DNA of 6,923 bases, from assembly GCA_021205375.1 (NCBI GenBank), contig JAJPXR010000206.1, positions 1 through 6,923 of the forward strand, read 5' to 3'. The number at the start of each line of letters is the position of its first letter. Position 1 is the stretch's first letter. Under the pieces are notes generated by a model. That model saw nothing but the letters and a program-made list of their open reading frames with translations. It did not search any database and was not told the DNA's origin. The stretch is from Clostridiales bacterium (GTDB lineage: Bacteria > Bacillota > Clostridia > Oscillospirales > Oscillospiraceae). Shown piece by piece: positions 4,968 through 6,923 of this stretch. The translations under genes and the position numbers were made by a program.

Positions 4968-4989
4968 ACTCATCTAAAACTCATCTAAA
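4968..4989. repeat. Perfect 11-bp tandem duplication at the upstream gene's stop codon
   Basis: ACTCATCTAAA occurs twice without a gap (4968-4978 and 4979-4989). The second copy contains the stop codon (TGA on the - strand, 4983-4981) of the upstream LTA-synthase gene, and the first copy lies just beyond it. It looks like a recent slippage duplication and does not change the protein. Confidence 0.85.
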
Positions 4990-6923
4990 AAACATCTCGT
5001 CGATGCTGTCAATGCGCTGTTTTTTATAGTTAAACAGGTTGTAATAGCTCAGTGTCTCATACTGGGACAGCAGCTCCTGCTGCTCTTCGGTCAGGTCTGT
5101 TTCCTCATCGGTCAGCAGCCCGTCGCTGTTGATGTAACCGATGGTCTGCACCACGGGCAGCTCGGCGTACACGTCGGTCAGGAAGTCCATATAGCCCGTG
5201 GTGGGATAGTTGGACACCAGCGCGGCCAGCACCCCCAGGTAGTTTGTGGAGAGCATCACGTCCTGGGCCTCCTGGCTGTCATAGTTGGTCCAGATGAAGA
5301 AGGGGGCCACGTACATCAGCTCCAGCTCCTCCAGCGTCCGGTCGTCCAGGTCCTTGCCGTAGAGCTTGTACTCATAGAACCAACTGGACAGCTTGCCCTG
5401 GTGATCGCCAAAGAGGACGATCATGGTGGGTTCGTCCACCTGGCTATAGTACTCGATGAGGCTCTGGAGCTGGTTGTCGGTCTCCCGCATCAGGTTCAGG
5501 TACTGCTCGGTGTAGTCGCTGGAGCCGTACATGGAACCGGTGAGGGTGACTTCGCGGGTCAGGTTGCTCCAGCCCTGGCGGTAGCCGCCGTGGTTCTGCA
5601 TGGTCACGTTGAAGATAAAGGTGGGTTCCCCATCGGCGGCCTCAGTGATGGACTCGATCATCTCAAAGTCCGACTGGTCGGAGATGTAGCCCCGGACATA
5701 CTTGGGATTCAGAAAATCCGTGTTCCAGAGCTGGGTGTCCACCCCGAAGTAGTTATAGACCTGCACCCGGTTCCAGCCGGAGGACAGATAGGGGTGGATG
5801 GTGGTGGTGGAGAAGCCCAGCGCCTCGGCCCAGGAAACCAGAGAGGGCATATTGTCCCGGACATAGAGCTGATAGGCGGTGGTCTCGTCGGGCAGGAAGG
5901 AGACGCTGTTGCCCGTCAGGAACTCATACTCCACGTTGGCGGTACCCGCCCCGGTGACGGGAGAGTACATCCAGCCCTTGATGGTGTTCTCAGTCAGGCT
6001 GTGGTAGAAGGGAATGGAGTCCTCGCTGATCTCCAACGTGTCGAAAATGGCCAGGTCCCCAAAGGATTCGTCCATGATACAGATGATGTTCACCGGCTGG
6101 GTGCCGTCCTCGTCGGTGGTGACGGTGATAAGCTCGTCAGGCACCGTGTCCTCGTCCTGGGTGGCCGCGTCATACTGGCTGGCGATGTAGGAGGCGGAGT
6201 AGAGGGTCATGCCGTCGGATTCCTCGTCCTCCGTCAGGTCTGTTACCAACTCGGTCAGGGTCTCCTCGGAGTAGTCGTCGGGCTGCTGCACCCGGCTGTA
6301 CCGCAGGGCCAGGGAGAAGTTCAGCACAAAGCCGTTGGACTGGGTTTTCCACTGCTGGGCCTCGATGCCCACGGTGGGCAGCCAGGGGGTGAAGAAAAAG
6401 GCGATGATATAGGCCGCAGACACAGTGACCATCCCCAGTGTCACAGATTTTCGGGTAAAGTACTCCCGCTTGGGCTGCGGGATCATGACGAACCGAATCA
6501 GCGCCATCCACAGCACCAGGATGGCCAGCGCGCCCCAGATGTAGATGTCCGGCGACAGGTCATACTCCCCCGCCACGTTTGCCGCCGTCTGCCAACTGGT
6601 GATGTCCTGGGGGAAGAGGATACGCCCCCGGTAGAGCAGCACGAAGTGGTTTACCATGCCGATGACGAACATCACCACCATGTACACGGTGGCCGCCCGC
6701 CGCCGTCGCCCGAAAATCAGCCACAGGATGAACAGGAACATCACATACCAGATCATGTTCATCAGCAGCTCGATGAAATTCAGGTTGACGAAGGGGTTTT
6801 TCTCGTTCATGATCTCCACCATGAACAGGGCGGCAACGGGGGACAGGCAGAAAATCAGCCTGGACCGCCACAGCCGCTGCTCCCGGTAGAGCTTGCTCCC
6901 GCAGCGGCGCAAAAGGTGCAGCA
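4981..6923 (-). CDS. LTA synthase family protein, upstream copy (5' end beyond the window)
   Basis: This is a paralogue of the next gene, with the same architecture and probable role in extracellular glycerol-phosphate polymer synthesis. The frame is open to the right edge. A TTG at 6912 could start a 643-residue protein, but no ribosome site precedes it, so the real start is probably outside. Numbering from that TTG, membrane segments lie at about 17-35, 48-68, 74-93, 122-143 and 157-174, and an acidic linker at about 210-272. Catalytic residues are all present: Glu282 in MDESF, Thr324 in GAGTANVEYEF, His373, Trp380 and Arg382 in HPYLSSGWNR, His441 in QNHGGY, and Asp503-His504 in GDHQG. Over the 60 residues from NIICIMDESF onward, 48 are identical to the downstream copy, so the duplication is old enough for the linker and membrane parts to diverge but under strong active-site constraint. 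Both copies keep a similar C-terminal segment, QY-E-LSYYNLF. The two genes are probably co-transcribed from a promoter beyond the edge. Confidence 0.88.
   Translation of the reverse strand, partial: LHLLRRCGSKLYREQRLWRSRLIFCLSPVAALFMVEIMNEKNPFVNLNFIELLMNMIWYVMFLFILWLIFGRRRRAATVYMVVMFVIGMVNHFVLLYRGRILFPQDITSWQTAANVAGEYDLSPDIYIWGALAILVLWMALIRFVMIPQPKREYFTRKSVTLGMVTVSAAYIIAFFFTPWLPTVGIEAQQWKTQSNGFVLNFSLALRYSRVQQPDDYSEETLTELVTDLTEDEESDGMTLYSASYIASQYDAATQDEDTVPDELITVTTDEDGTQPVNIICIMDESFGDLAIFDTLEISEDSIPFYHSLTENTIKGWMYSPVTGAGTANVEYEFLTGNSVSFLPDETTAYQLYVRDNMPSLVSWAEALGFSTTTIHPYLSSGWNRVQVYNYFGVDTQLWNTDFLNPKYVRGYISDQSDFEMIESITEAADGEPTFIFNVTMQNHGGYRQGWSNLTREVTLTGSMYGSSDYTEQYLNLMRETDNQLQSLIEYYSQVDEPTMIVLFGDHQGKLSSWFYEYKLYGKDLDDRTLEELELMYVAPFFIWTNYDSQEAQDVMLSTNYLGVLAALVSNYPTTGYMDFLTDVYAELPVVQTIGYINSDGLLTDEETDLTEEQQELLSQYETLSYYNLFNYKKQRIDSIDEMFFR

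Noticed and set aside
4880..4973. Earlier ATG start for the downstream LTA-synthase gene
   Set aside because: No ribosome site precedes 4973 and the extra residues overlap the intergenic inverted repeat; ATG 4880 has a good site.

Overview
The window looks like chromosomal DNA of a GC-rich, endospore-forming Clostridia bacterium. A gut Oscillospiraceae-type organism (Flavonifractor, Pseudoflavonifractor or Oscillibacter relatives) is my best guess; this is inferred from sporulation genes, GC-rich coding sequence and AT-rich spacers, and no marker fixes the genus. There are five convincing protein genes and no RNA genes, CRISPR arrays or insertion sequences.

Bases 1-411 are a non-coding leader upstream of the sporulation genes. 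It holds a degenerate 7-bp repeat (241-264) and a probable promoter with a strong -10 (TATACT, 380-385) but no normally spaced -35. Bases 412-2003 (+ strand) are the spoIIG operon: spoIIGA, the membrane aspartic protease that activates pro-sigma-E, starting at TTG, then 26 bases later sigE, encoding pro-sigma-E with the Tyr29/Ile30 processing-site region intact. The two proteins work as a protease/substrate pair that starts the mother-cell programme. sigG, which often follows sigE, is absent; a strong hairpin (2068-2101) and a convergent gene come next.

The rest is on the - strand. At 2131-2562 lies an Rrf2/IscR-type regulator with three cysteines suited to an Fe-S cluster. Its best promoter is a near-consensus sigma-A site (TTGCAT-17-TATAAT, 2800-2828), which would give an unusually long leader of about 230 nt. 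That leader is full of structure: six tandem copies of a CAGCTAA heptamer at its very 5' end, two downstream inverted copies of the same heptamer inside a duplicated module of about 35-39 bp, and a perfect 7-6-7 palindrome. This is the most interesting part of the window.

From 2895 to the right edge are two tandem paralogous LTA-synthase-family genes. The upstream one (4981-6923) is cut by the window edge and the downstream one (2895-4880) is complete. Both keep the five-helix membrane part and all catalytic residues of LtaS. They are separated by about 100 bases holding an 8-bp inverted repeat and a perfect 11-bp tandem duplication, and the pair ends in a hairpin at 2854-2888.
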